Shown piece by piece: positions 1 through 7,595 of a DNA stretch of 16,994 bases. The notes under the pieces were generated by a model. That model was not told the DNA's origin and did not search any database. It saw only the letters and a program-made list of their open reading frames with translations. The DNA is from Verrucomicrobia bacterium UBA1412 (GTDB lineage Bacteria; Verrucomicrobiota; Verrucomicrobiia; Limisphaerales; UBA1412), in assembly GCA_002305615.1 (NCBI GenBank), contig DBPU01000004.1:4038-21031 (forward strand). The letters are read 5' to 3'. A program made the position numbers and the translations under genes. The stretch's first letter is position 1, and each line of letters starts with the position of its first letter.

Positions 1-264
1 GAGCAGGATATTCCGGTCAATCCCTGTAAGACGAAAAAGCTGACGAACATGCGCTCTGTGGGGGACGGCAAGGGAATTCAGCTTGAACCTCCCATGCGCC
101 TGAGTCTGGAGAGATCGCTCGAATATATCGGGCCTGATGAATATGTGGAGGCAACTCCGAAGCATTTGCGTTTGCGCAAAAAAATCCTTGATGCGACGTT
201 GCGTAAGCGGGCTGCTCAGTCTGCCGGCGGGATCAATGCACATGTTGCAGAGGCCACCGAGTAA
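1..264 (+). CDS. typA: TypA/BipA translational GTPase, C-terminal end (5' end outside window)
   Basis: Only the last 87 codons are present; the frame is open at base 1 and stops with TAA at 262-264. The segment reads NMRSVGDGKGIQLEPP, then SLERSLEYIGPDEYVEATP and LRLRKKILDATLRK, which is the characteristic C-terminal domain of TypA/BipA. This is a ribosome-binding GTPase of the EF-G/LepA superfamily involved in ribosome assembly and stress or cold adaptation. The GTPase, domain II and EF-G-like domains lie upstream of the window. The last dozen or so residues (about AQSAGGINAHVAEATE) are a non-conserved tail. An internal ATG at 49 is not the start, because conserved sequence precedes it. The gene converges on argC and is followed by a hairpin terminator. 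Confidence 0.93.
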   Translation, partial: EQDIPVNPCKTKKLTNMRSVGDGKGIQLEPPMRLSLERSLEYIGPDEYVEATPKHLRLRKKILDATLRKRAAQSAGGINAHVAEATE

Positions 265-293
265 CAACGGCTCGAGATAACTAAATCCAAGCA

Positions 294-330
294 AAAAAAT
301 GGAGGGATAAATAAAATCCCTCCATTTTTT
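294..330. terminator. Bidirectional intrinsic terminator between typA and argC
   Basis: A 14-bp perfect stem pairs 294-307 with 317-330 around a 9-nt A/T loop. Its core is TGGAGGGA/TCCCTCCA. The outer part is A6 on the left and T6 on the right, so either strand gives a GC-rich stem followed by a U-run. It sits between the converging ends of typA (264) and argC (378), as expected for a shared terminator. Confidence 0.9.
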
Positions 331-377
331 ATGGGGTCAAAAACCAATTTCCGGGCGGCTTTGCGCCGTGCGATTTT

Positions 378-1433
378 CTAGAGAAGCCCCGTTGATTCCG
401 GGTAGCCGACCATCAGGTTAAAGCATTGGATTGCCTGGCCGCTGGCGCCGCGGGTCAGATTATCGATAGAGCTGACCACTATGATGCGCCCGGTGCGCGG
501 ATCCACTTTCCAGCCGATTTCGACTACGTTGCTCATCACTATATTTTTCGTATCCGGAAGACTCTGATCCCCGTAAATGCGGATGAAAGTCTCCTTGCCA
601 TAGGCGTTCTGATAAGCCTGGTAGAGGCGCTGGGAACACTCGGCAGCCGATTGAGCAGAGGTGACCGGAGTGGTCGGCGTTGTGTAGAGAGTCGTCAGGA
701 TGCCGCGGTTAATCGGGATGAGATGCGGAGTGAACTGCAAGACCACCTTTTGAGCCGCCGCCAGAGAGAGCTCCTGCTCAATTTCGGAGAGGTGACGGTG
801 CTTGGGGATTCCATAGGGCCGTGCGCTCTCGTTGCATTCGCAGAAGATATAATCCAGATCGGCTTTACGACCGGCTCCGCTGACGCCGCTCAAGCTGTCG
901 GCGATGATGCCTTCGGGTTTGATCAATCCGGCTTTTAAAAGCGGAATGAGCGGGACCAGAATGCTGGTGGGGTAGCAACCGGCACAGGCAACCAGCTTGG
1001 CATTCTTCAATTGGGCGCGATAGTTTTCGGGTTGACCGTAAACGGCCAGGGAGAGGAGGTCCGGGGCCGGATGCTCCTTGCCATAATATTCCAGATAAGT
1101 TGCTGCGGATTTGAGACGGAAATCAGCGCTCAGATCCAATACACGGCATCCTTTTTCCAGCAAGGGGACAGCCAGTTCTGCGGCCACACCGTGCGGAAGG
1201 GCCAGGAACACGTACTGGGCCAGCCGTGCCAGCTCTTCAGCATTGGGAAGAATGAAGGGGATGCGTCTTGCTGCTTCTATGTGAGCAAACTTGGGGTACA
1301 CCTCTGCGCATGTTTTCCCTGCGTGTTGACGCGAGGTAACAGCCACAATTTCCACTTCGGGATGGCGGAGCAGGAGCCGGACAAGCTCCTCACCCGAATA
1401 CCCCGAAGCACCTGCAATAGCTACTTTTGTCAT
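378..1433 (-). CDS. argC: N-acetyl-gamma-glutamyl-phosphate reductase
   Basis: This cytoplasmic enzyme makes N-acetylglutamate 5-semialdehyde from N-acetylglutamyl phosphate with NADPH, the third step of arginine synthesis. The 351-residue length matches the family. The N-terminus has the dinucleotide-binding motif GASGYSGEELVRLL (residues 8-21). The catalytic cysteine lies in CAGCYPTS (Cys153), followed by DSLSGVSGAGRK, a typical ArgC segment. The conserved C-terminal stretch NLTRGASGQAIQ is complete. The ATG at 1433 is directly ahead of MTKVAIAGASG, so the start is secure, although no clear Shine-Dalgarno precedes it. A GATAAT box on the minus strand (1469-1474) is a weak -10 candidate. No other arg gene is nearby, so argC appears to be a single-gene unit. 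Confidence 0.97.
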   Translation of the reverse strand: MTKVAIAGASGYSGEELVRLLLRHPEVEIVAVTSRQHAGKTCAEVYPKFAHIEAARRIPFILPNAEELARLAQYVFLALPHGVAAELAVPLLEKGCRVLDLSADFRLKSAATYLEYYGKEHPAPDLLSLAVYGQPENYRAQLKNAKLVACAGCYPTSILVPLIPLLKAGLIKPEGIIADSLSGVSGAGRKADLDYIFCECNESARPYGIPKHRHLSEIEQELSLAAAQKVVLQFTPHLIPINRGILTTLYTTPTTPVTSAQSAAECSQRLYQAYQNAYGKETFIRIYGDQSLPDTKNIVMSNVVEIGWKVDPRTGRIIVVSSIDNLTRGASGQAIQCFNLMVGYPESTGLL

Positions 1434-1509
1434 TTTATACGACTTTGGTTTTACAATAAACCGTCCCCATTATCGTGAAATCGCTTTGGGATTGCCATAG
1501 GATTTTCCA

Positions 1510-1537
1510 AGTCTTTTGGAAGACTCCGGGCTATAAT
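1510..1537 (+). promoter_or_regulatory. Palindrome plus TATAAT box upstream of the DUF1080 gene
   Basis: A perfect inverted repeat AGTCTT-TTGG-AAGACT spans 1510-1525 and is followed after 6 nt by a consensus TATAAT (1532-1537). A promoter here would start transcription near 1543 and leave about a 100-nt leader before the ATG at 1648. The palindrome covers where a -35 element would be, and no good -35 hexamer is visible. This would fit an operator or an activator-dependent promoter, but the assignment is inference from position and symmetry only. Confidence 0.4.
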
Positions 1538-1647
1538 TTCCGTACTGGTATCGGGAGAGGGCTTCTTAATACTAAAACACCCCTGTTTTCCATACAGAAT
1601 AGCGAATTTGCCTTGAAAATTTTTCCCTCTCACCCATACTTACCCCG

Positions 1648-2919
1648 ATGAGTGTTTCTAAGTATTTAGGATTGGCGGCTGTGACTGCGGCTTTGACGCT
1701 GACGACAGCTTTTGGTGCCGTTGAAGAGGGGTTTACCTCTCTTTTTAACGGAGAAGATTTTACCGGCTGGAAAATGGTCAATCAGCATGGCCCCGGTTAT
1801 CTTGTTAAGGATGGAGTTATTATTTGCCCGGCTGACGGCGGTGGTAACTTATTCACGGAGAAGGAGTATTCCAACTTTATTCTACGCTTCGAAGTAAAGC
1901 TTTCACCGGCTGGCAACAACGGAATCGGTATTCGCGCCCCGCTGCAGGGCGATGCGGCCTATGCGGGAATGGAGATTCAAGTGCTGGATAGCGAGCACAA
2001 ATCATACGAGAAGCTTCAGCCCTGGCAGTATCATGGCTCGGTTTACGGGATTATCCCCGCAAAGCGTGGATTCCAGAATGATGCAGGACAATGGAATACG
2101 GAAGAAATCGTCGCCGACGGCCGTAAAATAAAAGTTACGCTGAATGGGACGGTTATTCTCGATGGCGACCTGAATTCGGTGAAGGATCCCAATGTCATTC
2201 TCTCGCACCCCGGGATGCTTCGGGATACGGGCCATATCGGTTTCCTGGGTCACTCCTCTCATGTGGAGTTCCGTAACATCCGCGTCAAAGAGCTTCCTTA
2301 TTCCACTCAGGACAATGTCGCCCCGGAGGGATTCAAGGCACTCTTTAACGGCAAGGATCTGGATGGCTGGAAAGGTCTTGTTGCAGACCCGCCGACTCGC
2401 GCCAAGATGAGCCCTGAAGCTCTGGCGGAGGCTCAGGCCAAAGCTGACCAGCGGATGAAAGACCACTGGAAAGTAGTGGATGGTACGCTGGAATTTGACG
2501 GTAAGGGCGACAGCCTCTGCACGATCAAAGACTATGCCGATTTTGAAATGTTGGTGGATTGGAAAATCCTGGCCAAAGGCGACAGCGGTATTTACCTCAG
2601 GGGATCGCCGCAGGTTCAGATTTGGGACCCCGTAAACTTCGGATTAGGTTCCGGCGGGCTTTATAATAACGAGAAAAATCCCAGCAAGCCGACAGTCGAT
2701 GCGGATAAGCCGATTGGCGAATGGAATTCATTCCGTATCTTCATGGCGGGCGAGAAGGTCACCGTTTACCTGAACAATGTTCTGGTCGTGAATAACGTGA
2801 CCATGGAAAATTACTGGGAGCGCGACAAACCGATCTATCCTATCGGACAACTTGAGCTTCAAAACCACGGCAATAACCTGTGGTTCAAGAACGTTTACGT
2901 TCGCGAAATCAAGAAGTAG
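1648..2919 (+). CDS. Secreted protein with two DUF1080 (3-keto-disaccharide hydrolase-type) domains
   Basis: The 423-residue protein starts with a Sec signal peptide (hydrophobic residues about 6-22, likely cleavage after AFG at 23). Two DUF1080 units follow. Unit 1 (about 27-214) begins EEGFTSLFNGEDFTGWK. Unit 2 (about 227-421) begins PEGFKALFNGKDLDGWK and ends NLWFKNVYVREI. DUF1080 is a concanavalin-like beta-sandwich abundant in secreted Verrucomicrobiota and Planctomycetota proteins; some members hydrolyse 3-keto-glycosides. An insert of about 30 residues rich in Ala, Glu and Lys (about 250-272) interrupts the start of unit 2. The ATG has no clear Shine-Dalgarno but lies just before the signal peptide. 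A strong UUCG-loop terminator follows. The substrate cannot be told from sequence. The gene stands alone on +, facing away from argC. Confidence 0.88.
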   Translation: MSVSKYLGLAAVTAALTLTTAFGAVEEGFTSLFNGEDFTGWKMVNQHGPGYLVKDGVIICPADGGGNLFTEKEYSNFILRFEVKLSPAGNNGIGIRAPLQGDAAYAGMEIQVLDSEHKSYEKLQPWQYHGSVYGIIPAKRGFQNDAGQWNTEEIVADGRKIKVTLNGTVILDGDLNSVKDPNVILSHPGMLRDTGHIGFLGHSSHVEFRNIRVKELPYSTQDNVAPEGFKALFNGKDLDGWKGLVADPPTRAKMSPEALAEAQAKADQRMKDHWKVVDGTLEFDGKGDSLCTIKDYADFEMLVDWKILAKGDSGIYLRGSPQVQIWDPVNFGLGSGGLYNNEKNPSKPTVDADKPIGEWNSFRIFMAGEKVTVYLNNVLVVNNVTMENYWERDKPIYPIGQLELQNHGNNLWFKNVYVREIKK

Positions 2920-2948
2920 ACAGGAATAACAGAAACGTTTTCAACAGA

Positions 2949-2973
2949 GGCTCTCTTCGGAGAGCCCTTTTTT
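2949..2973 (+). terminator. Intrinsic terminator after the DUF1080 gene
   Basis: The 7-bp stem GGCTCTC/GAGAGCC (2949-2955 with 2960-2966) closes an extra-stable C(UUCG)G tetraloop and is followed by CTTTTTT. It lies 30 nt past the TAG stop and separates this gene from the LRR gene downstream. Confidence 0.92.
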
Positions 2974-3163
2974 ACGCACTGAGCCTGGCGGCCTCCTTTG
3001 AGTTTCCCTTCATTCGTCCACTTTTCCGGATTCTCATTATTTTAGGGAATCAACATTTTCTTTTAGATATCCTCTTTGAAGGCTAAAGAAAAATGAAAAC
3101 TTCTTTACGACTTGATGCAAAAAGCCATAGCATAGGGACGTTGTGAAAGCGGAGAAACAAACT

Positions 3164-4963
3164 ATGGAAAACAAACAGGAGTCAGGCACATTGCTTGGGA
3201 GTCTTGTGCGGGAGCGCTTCTATGGAACTGTGATCCTTATTTTAGCAGTATTATTGATCTCATTGTCTCAGACACGAGCGTCTGTGGGGGATACTTTCGA
3301 CGACGGCAAATTCGAATATACAGTCCTCACGGAGGAAGATTCTACAGGTTCTGTTTCGGTGTCCAGAATGAAGAATGATGATCTCTCGGGGGATGCTGTG
3401 ATTCCAAGCCTCGTCACATCTGGGGAGAGGAGTTATCGCGTCACCACGATTGCAGATCGAGCATTTATTTTTTGCAGCAGTCTGACTTCCATAATGATTC
3501 CCGTTGGTGTTACCGCGATTGGAGAGTACGCATTTAGTGAATGCAGCAGTTTGACTTCCATAGGGCTTCCTGAGAATCTCACTTCGATGGGTAAAGGTGC
3601 ATTCAGTAGCTGCAGCGGGCTATCGTCCATAGTGATTCCCGATGGGGTTGCTGTGATCGGAGAGTATGCATTCGCTGACTGCAGCAGTCTGGAAAAAATC
3701 GTTGTAGGCCCAGTCAATAAGAGTTTTCTAAGTATAGAGGGGGTTCTTTTCGATAAAAGTAAAACCACATTAATCAGCTACCCGGCTAAAGGCGCCTCTC
3801 AGTATCGTATTCCCGATGGGGTTAGGTCGATTGCCGGAGGCTCATTCCATAGCTGTAAAAGTCTGACCTCACTCGTGATTCCCGAGAGCGTCACCACAAT
3901 TGGAGAGGAGGCCTTCAGTGGCTGCTACAGGCTGACCTCACTTGAGATTCCCAGTGGCGTCACCTCAATTGGTGCGGGTGCCTTCAGTAACTGCAGTAGT
4001 TTAACCTCACTTGCGATTCCCGATCAAGTCACCACAATTGGTGATAAAATGTTTAGTAACTGCAGTAGTTTGACCTCCATTGCGATCCCGGATTGCGTTG
4101 ACAGGATTGGGAGTGAAGCGTTCTTTGGTTGCAGCGGCATTACCTCTCTGGCGATCTCCGCTAAGGTTGCCACGATCGGAAAAGAGGCGTTCACTGACTG
4201 CACCAGTCTGGAACGTATTGATGTAAGTCCTGATAATGAATTTTTTTCAAGTTTTGAGGGAGTCCTTTTGAACAAAGATAAGACTTCATTAATCAGCTAT
4301 CCGTCTGGAGGTGCTCCTCAATACCGTATTCCCGATGGGGTTAAGTCGATTGAAGGGAGAGCGTTTTTTAATCGCAACCGATTGGCCTCCGTCGTGGTCT
4401 CCGAGAGTGTCACCACGATTGGAGATTATGCGTTTGCTTCTTGCCGCGGTTTGACCTCAATGGTTATGGGCAATAACGTTACCTCTATTGGTGTTGGTGC
4501 GTTTAAAAACTCTCGCAACCTGAAATCCATTGTCATTCCCGATGGCGTTACCACGATTGGAAGTGAAGCATTTTATAATTGCCGCAGTTTGCCCTCTATT
4601 GTGATTCCCGACAGCGTTACTGTGATTGGAGATTCTCTGTTCTGGGAGTGTAGCGGTTTAAAGTCGGTGGTAATAGGGAATAAAGTTACCACGATTGGAA
4701 AATTCATGTTCTGGGAGTGTAGAGGATTGTCCTCTATCGTAATACCCGAAAGTGTCACTTCAATTGGGGAGGACGCATTTGTCAAATGCAGCAGTTTAGC
4801 TTCCATCTACTTCAGAGGAGATGCACCTAAGCTTGATAAGCGTGCATTCACCGATTGTTCGGCCAAAATTTATTATCTTGAAGGCAAAAACGGTTGGGGG
4901 GAAAGCTTCGGAGGCAGACCAGCGGAGAAGTGGATTAATAGCCCGGAAAAGGCAGCAAAATGA
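3164..4963 (+). CDS. BspA-like leucine-rich-repeat (LRR_5) surface or secreted protein
   Basis: A long N-terminal hydrophobic segment (about residues 20-35, ending SQTRAS) suggests export or membrane anchoring. It is followed by DTFDDGKFEYTVL and about twenty 23-residue BspA/TpLRR repeats of the form SLTSIxIPxxVTTIGxxAFxxC (about 93-549). Two beta-hairpin inserts, each containing FEGVL or IEGVL and then LISYP and YRIPDGV, interrupt the repeats at about 177-219 and 349-391. The C-terminal module IYYLEGKNGWGESFGGRP followed by AEKW is a common ending of verrucomicrobial LRR proteins. I choose the ATG at 3164 because GGAG at 3151-3154 sits at good spacing; an in-frame GTG at 3143 would add 7 residues. 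Such proteins usually bind surfaces or partners and have no catalytic site. The ligand is unknown. Confidence 0.88.
   Translation: MENKQESGTLLGSLVRERFYGTVILILAVLLISLSQTRASVGDTFDDGKFEYTVLTEEDSTGSVSVSRMKNDDLSGDAVIPSLVTSGERSYRVTTIADRAFIFCSSLTSIMIPVGVTAIGEYAFSECSSLTSIGLPENLTSMGKGAFSSCSGLSSIVIPDGVAVIGEYAFADCSSLEKIVVGPVNKSFLSIEGVLFDKSKTTLISYPAKGASQYRIPDGVRSIAGGSFHSCKSLTSLVIPESVTTIGEEAFSGCYRLTSLEIPSGVTSIGAGAFSNCSSLTSLAIPDQVTTIGDKMFSNCSSLTSIAIPDCVDRIGSEAFFGCSGITSLAISAKVATIGKEAFTDCTSLERIDVSPDNEFFSSFEGVLLNKDKTSLISYPSGGAPQYRIPDGVKSIEGRAFFNRNRLASVVVSESVTTIGDYAFASCRGLTSMVMGNNVTSIGVGAFKNSRNLKSIVIPDGVTTIGSEAFYNCRSLPSIVIPDSVTVIGDSLFWECSGLKSVVIGNKVTTIGKFMFWECRGLSSIVIPESVTSIGEDAFVKCSSLASIYFRGDAPKLDKRAFTDCSAKIYYLEGKNGWGESFGGRPAEKWINSPEKAAK
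3692..4336 (+). repeat. Internal segmental duplication within the LRR gene
   Basis: Two beta-hairpin inserts, at 3692-3820 and 4208-4336, are similar over about 43 codons and sit exactly 516 bp (172 codons) apart. Shared protein features are F..[IF]EGVL, then K..LISYP, then Q-YRIPDGV-[RK]SI. The intervening repeats are also alike, so a block of LRR units plus insert appears to have been duplicated. Shorter DNA-level similarity at 69-bp spacing runs through 3440-4810, one unit per LRR. Confidence 0.75.
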
Positions 4964-4989
4964 ATAAATAATGGCTTTCGGTAGGGCTT

Positions 4990-7485
4990 TTATTTCTTTG
5001 ATGTCCCGTAGATGAGTTTGAGGTTGCGCAGAGAGTAAGTGACTTCGTCAACGGTTGGGTTAAAGCCGATTTGTATTTCCTGAATTGTTGATGGGTCAAA
5101 GTTGTCTTCGTTTAAGAAGATGACTCTTTGCTCCCAGTCTGTCGTCGGTTTTTCATAGGGTAGGTAGAGCATTTGTCCTTTGAGGACCGTGATCAGGAAA
5201 GACTGGCTGATTTCGGTGGTGGATGACTTGATTTCAAAAGAGATGGCGCGCACGTTTTCCAGGTCCATCCGGGAAGCATCAATCGGGAAGGCCGGATAGC
5301 TCCAGCGGTCCACATTGGGAGGGAAGGTGGTCTGGAAAGTGAGGGCTGACTCGGCTTCATCGAAGGAAATTTTCAGGGTACCCGAAGAATTTGCCCGCCA
5401 TTTTTCAGGATTCATCGAGTCTGGCAGGGGTGTCCGTTGAGTATCGATCAGAGCGCGGTCCAGTTGGAGAACCGGGATAACGAGTTTACTGGAGGAGCGG
5501 CCATTCCATTTGCCGCTGATCTGGAGGGCTGTTTCAAAGGAGCCCTGTTCGAACTCGGGGGTGAAGGTGAGCTCCAGCTCGGTTTTGCTCATGGGAGGGA
5601 GCGTAATTTCCGGAGGCAGATGATTTACTTTGCCGCCGGAAATAATGATCTGCCCTCTTTGGGTCTGGTCAGAAAAGTTATAAATCTGCAGTTTGAAAGG
5701 TGCATTTTCACCCTGGATTTCGACTCTATCCTTCGAGGCAGCCATTTTGAAGGCGTCTCCCAGTTCGGTGCGATAGACAACCTGAAGGGCCGGGTTGATT
5801 TCGCGGGGAGTGGTCTGGGCTTTGGGTGAGGAGACATCCGCTTTTTGAGTGGGCGTCAGACCCGAGAGACCATTAATATAGGAGGGGAAGCGGGTGGCGT
5901 TTAAGGTCAGTTTACCGGCATCGGCTTTTTGCTCGAAGGGCAGACCGGCGCAGTCGCGGCCACGGTAAATTTTCTCTCCACCTTCTGATAGTGACAAAGA
6001 GAACGCTTTTTCATGCAAGCTATCCAGGGCGCGTTCGGGGCTATTGGGTTCGGTATCGAGCTCGGAAAGAGACCAGTAGGCAAGAGTCTGGGTGTTATCC
6101 TTCTGGCGATAGAGGAAGGCCCGCATTCCCTCGCCAATATCCAGAGTGCCTTCATAGACGGCAGCGCCCAGGTTTTCGGTGAGGGTAGCCAAGGCTGAGT
6201 AAGAGGGTTTAACCGAATAATCTTGGCGCATGAGTCCCCAATCTTTTCTGCCCGAATCCTCATTGTAAGGGCAGAGGACGAAGAAGAAATTGCGGTCCAC
6301 TCCCATGGATTGAAGGTAGATCATGCTTTTGGGGAGGTATTCCGCTACGAGGAGTTCCTGATCCGGGTTGTGAGCCTTGAGATCGGGCATGTAGCTATCC
6401 AGAAGGCCGTTACCCTCGGCGCGGCTCCCATTTTCAGTATACCAGAGCGGGAGTCGCTCAATCCGGTGTCTTTTCATGAACTTCCTGACGTTTTGCATGA
6501 TTTTCGGGAAGTCACGGAGTGGGTGATAAGTGTGGACCGCGAAGATATCCATGTAATCGCCCAGGTCGTTTTCCATCAGAATGCCGGTATAGGCGGGGAG
6601 CGGCGAGAGAGCGATTCCACCCAGTGCAACCGGCATATCAGGGTCGGCTGCCTTGAAGCCCAGGTAGGCGGCCTTCATAGCGGAGGCAAAATCCCAGGCA
6701 CCTTCGGAGGTGAAAGAGATATCGGGCTCATTCCAGAACTCCCAGGCGGTCATCCTGCCCTGAAAAGTTTGGGCGAGTTGCTTGGCGAAGCGATAGTCGG
6801 CCAGGAGGTCGCCCGGCAGATGGCTGGTATGGCTTTTAGCCCAGGAGGGAGCGTCATGATACATACCCAGAACTTGCACGCCGCGCTCATGAAGGAGCCG
6901 GGCGTTCAGATCGTAATCGCCCCACTGGTATTGAAGCGGCTCGGGCTCGACATCGGCCCAGCGGAGGCGCTCGCGGATGATTTCCAGACCGGCTCTACGG
7001 ACCGCCTCAGAGACCACTTCGAAGCCGGCCCCGGGGAAGCGGGTGTTGTCAGGTTTCGGCCTGGCCAGCCAGCTCTGCGCCGTATCCATGGCGAAGTAGG
7101 TATCCGGGTTACGTGTGCGTGTGGCCGGATCAGCGACGACCGTGAAGCTGCTTGATCCCTCAAAGGAGTCCTTTTCTCCAGAGAGAAAGAGCTGATAGTA
7201 GCCGGTGGAAAGGGCTTCGAGCTCCAGTGTGGGCGTGCCGCTTTCGGGCCAATTGCCCTTCTTCAGAGTTTTGCCGTGCCAGTCTTTGAGTTCCCATTGG
7301 AGCGGAAGGAGTCCCGGTTCTTTGAGGGTAAAGAGGAGCGGTTCCCCAAGGGTAAAGACCGTTGCAGGGGCTTTTGCCTGGATGAGCGCAGCGGTTTGAT
7401 GCGGTTCGGGCTCGGCAGCCCACGGGGAACTTGCTGCCAGAAAGAGGCTCGATATCAGAGCCAGACTGAGAGATACAGTTTTCAT
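4990..7485 (-). CDS. Secreted clan GH-A glycoside hydrolase (GH39/GH5-like TIM barrel)
   Basis: The 831-residue protein starts MKTVSLSLALISSLFLAASS with signal cleavage near WAA (about 24). About 25-120 is a beta-sandwich domain (TLGEPLLFTLKEPG, then PLQWELKDWHG). About 125-450 is a TIM barrel. The general acid/base is in WEFWNEPD (Glu253) and the nucleophile in PLWYTENGSR (Glu351), the two-glutamate arrangement of clan GH-A. After the barrel come a strand-rich region, a beta-sandwich (about 560-660) and a C-terminal module of about 130 residues that looks like a carbohydrate-binding or galactose-binding fold. An in-frame GTG at 7536 would put 17 polar residues before the signal peptide, so I prefer the ATG at 7485. 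The family is uncertain: GH39, GH5 and several neighbours fit. It lies 110 bp downstream of the GH29 gene and is probably co-expressed. Confidence 0.85.
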   Translation of the reverse strand: MKTVSLSLALISSLFLAASSPWAAEPEPHQTAALIQAKAPATVFTLGEPLLFTLKEPGLLPLQWELKDWHGKTLKKGNWPESGTPTLELEALSTGYYQLFLSGEKDSFEGSSSFTVVADPATRTRNPDTYFAMDTAQSWLARPKPDNTRFPGAGFEVVSEAVRRAGLEIIRERLRWADVEPEPLQYQWGDYDLNARLLHERGVQVLGMYHDAPSWAKSHTSHLPGDLLADYRFAKQLAQTFQGRMTAWEFWNEPDISFTSEGAWDFASAMKAAYLGFKAADPDMPVALGGIALSPLPAYTGILMENDLGDYMDIFAVHTYHPLRDFPKIMQNVRKFMKRHRIERLPLWYTENGSRAEGNGLLDSYMPDLKAHNPDQELLVAEYLPKSMIYLQSMGVDRNFFFVLCPYNEDSGRKDWGLMRQDYSVKPSYSALATLTENLGAAVYEGTLDIGEGMRAFLYRQKDNTQTLAYWSLSELDTEPNSPERALDSLHEKAFSLSLSEGGEKIYRGRDCAGLPFEQKADAGKLTLNATRFPSYINGLSGLTPTQKADVSSPKAQTTPREINPALQVVYRTELGDAFKMAASKDRVEIQGENAPFKLQIYNFSDQTQRGQIIISGGKVNHLPPEITLPPMSKTELELTFTPEFEQGSFETALQISGKWNGRSSSKLVIPVLQLDRALIDTQRTPLPDSMNPEKWRANSSGTLKISFDEAESALTFQTTFPPNVDRWSYPAFPIDASRMDLENVRAISFEIKSSTTEISQSFLITVLKGQMLYLPYEKPTTDWEQRVIFLNEDNFDPSTIQEIQIGFNPTVDEVTYSLRNLKLIYGTSKK

Positions 7486-7595
7486 ATTGGAGATAAAGTG
7501 GGTACGGTCGTCAGAATACTGATTACTCACCGTCACGGGGCGGAATAATAATTACATCCACCCCTGGTTTGGAGTATATTTTATCGGGTACGTTA

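Noticed and set aside
426..938. A 170-codon + frame opposite argC
   Set aside because: It lies wholly within argC, whose motifs are complete, and its composition is that of an antisense shadow.
1451..1781. Short minus-strand frames between argC and the DUF1080 gene
   Set aside because: They have no recognisable domain or start signals and overlap the DUF1080 signal peptide region or the promoter region.
3440..4810. Regularly spaced DNA repeats that could suggest a CRISPR array
   Set aside because: The 69-bp periodicity corresponds to 23-residue LRR units in a continuous reading frame; there are no unique spacers and no cas genes.
4964..4989. Possible shared terminator between the converging LRR and glycosidase genes
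   Set aside because: The short gap shows direct repeats of GGCTTT rather than a self-complementary stem.
6223..7155. Long open frame on + (310 codons) opposite the clan-A glycosidase
   Set aside because: It is antisense to a gene with clear catalytic motifs and shows no recognisable domain; it follows from the codon bias of the real gene.
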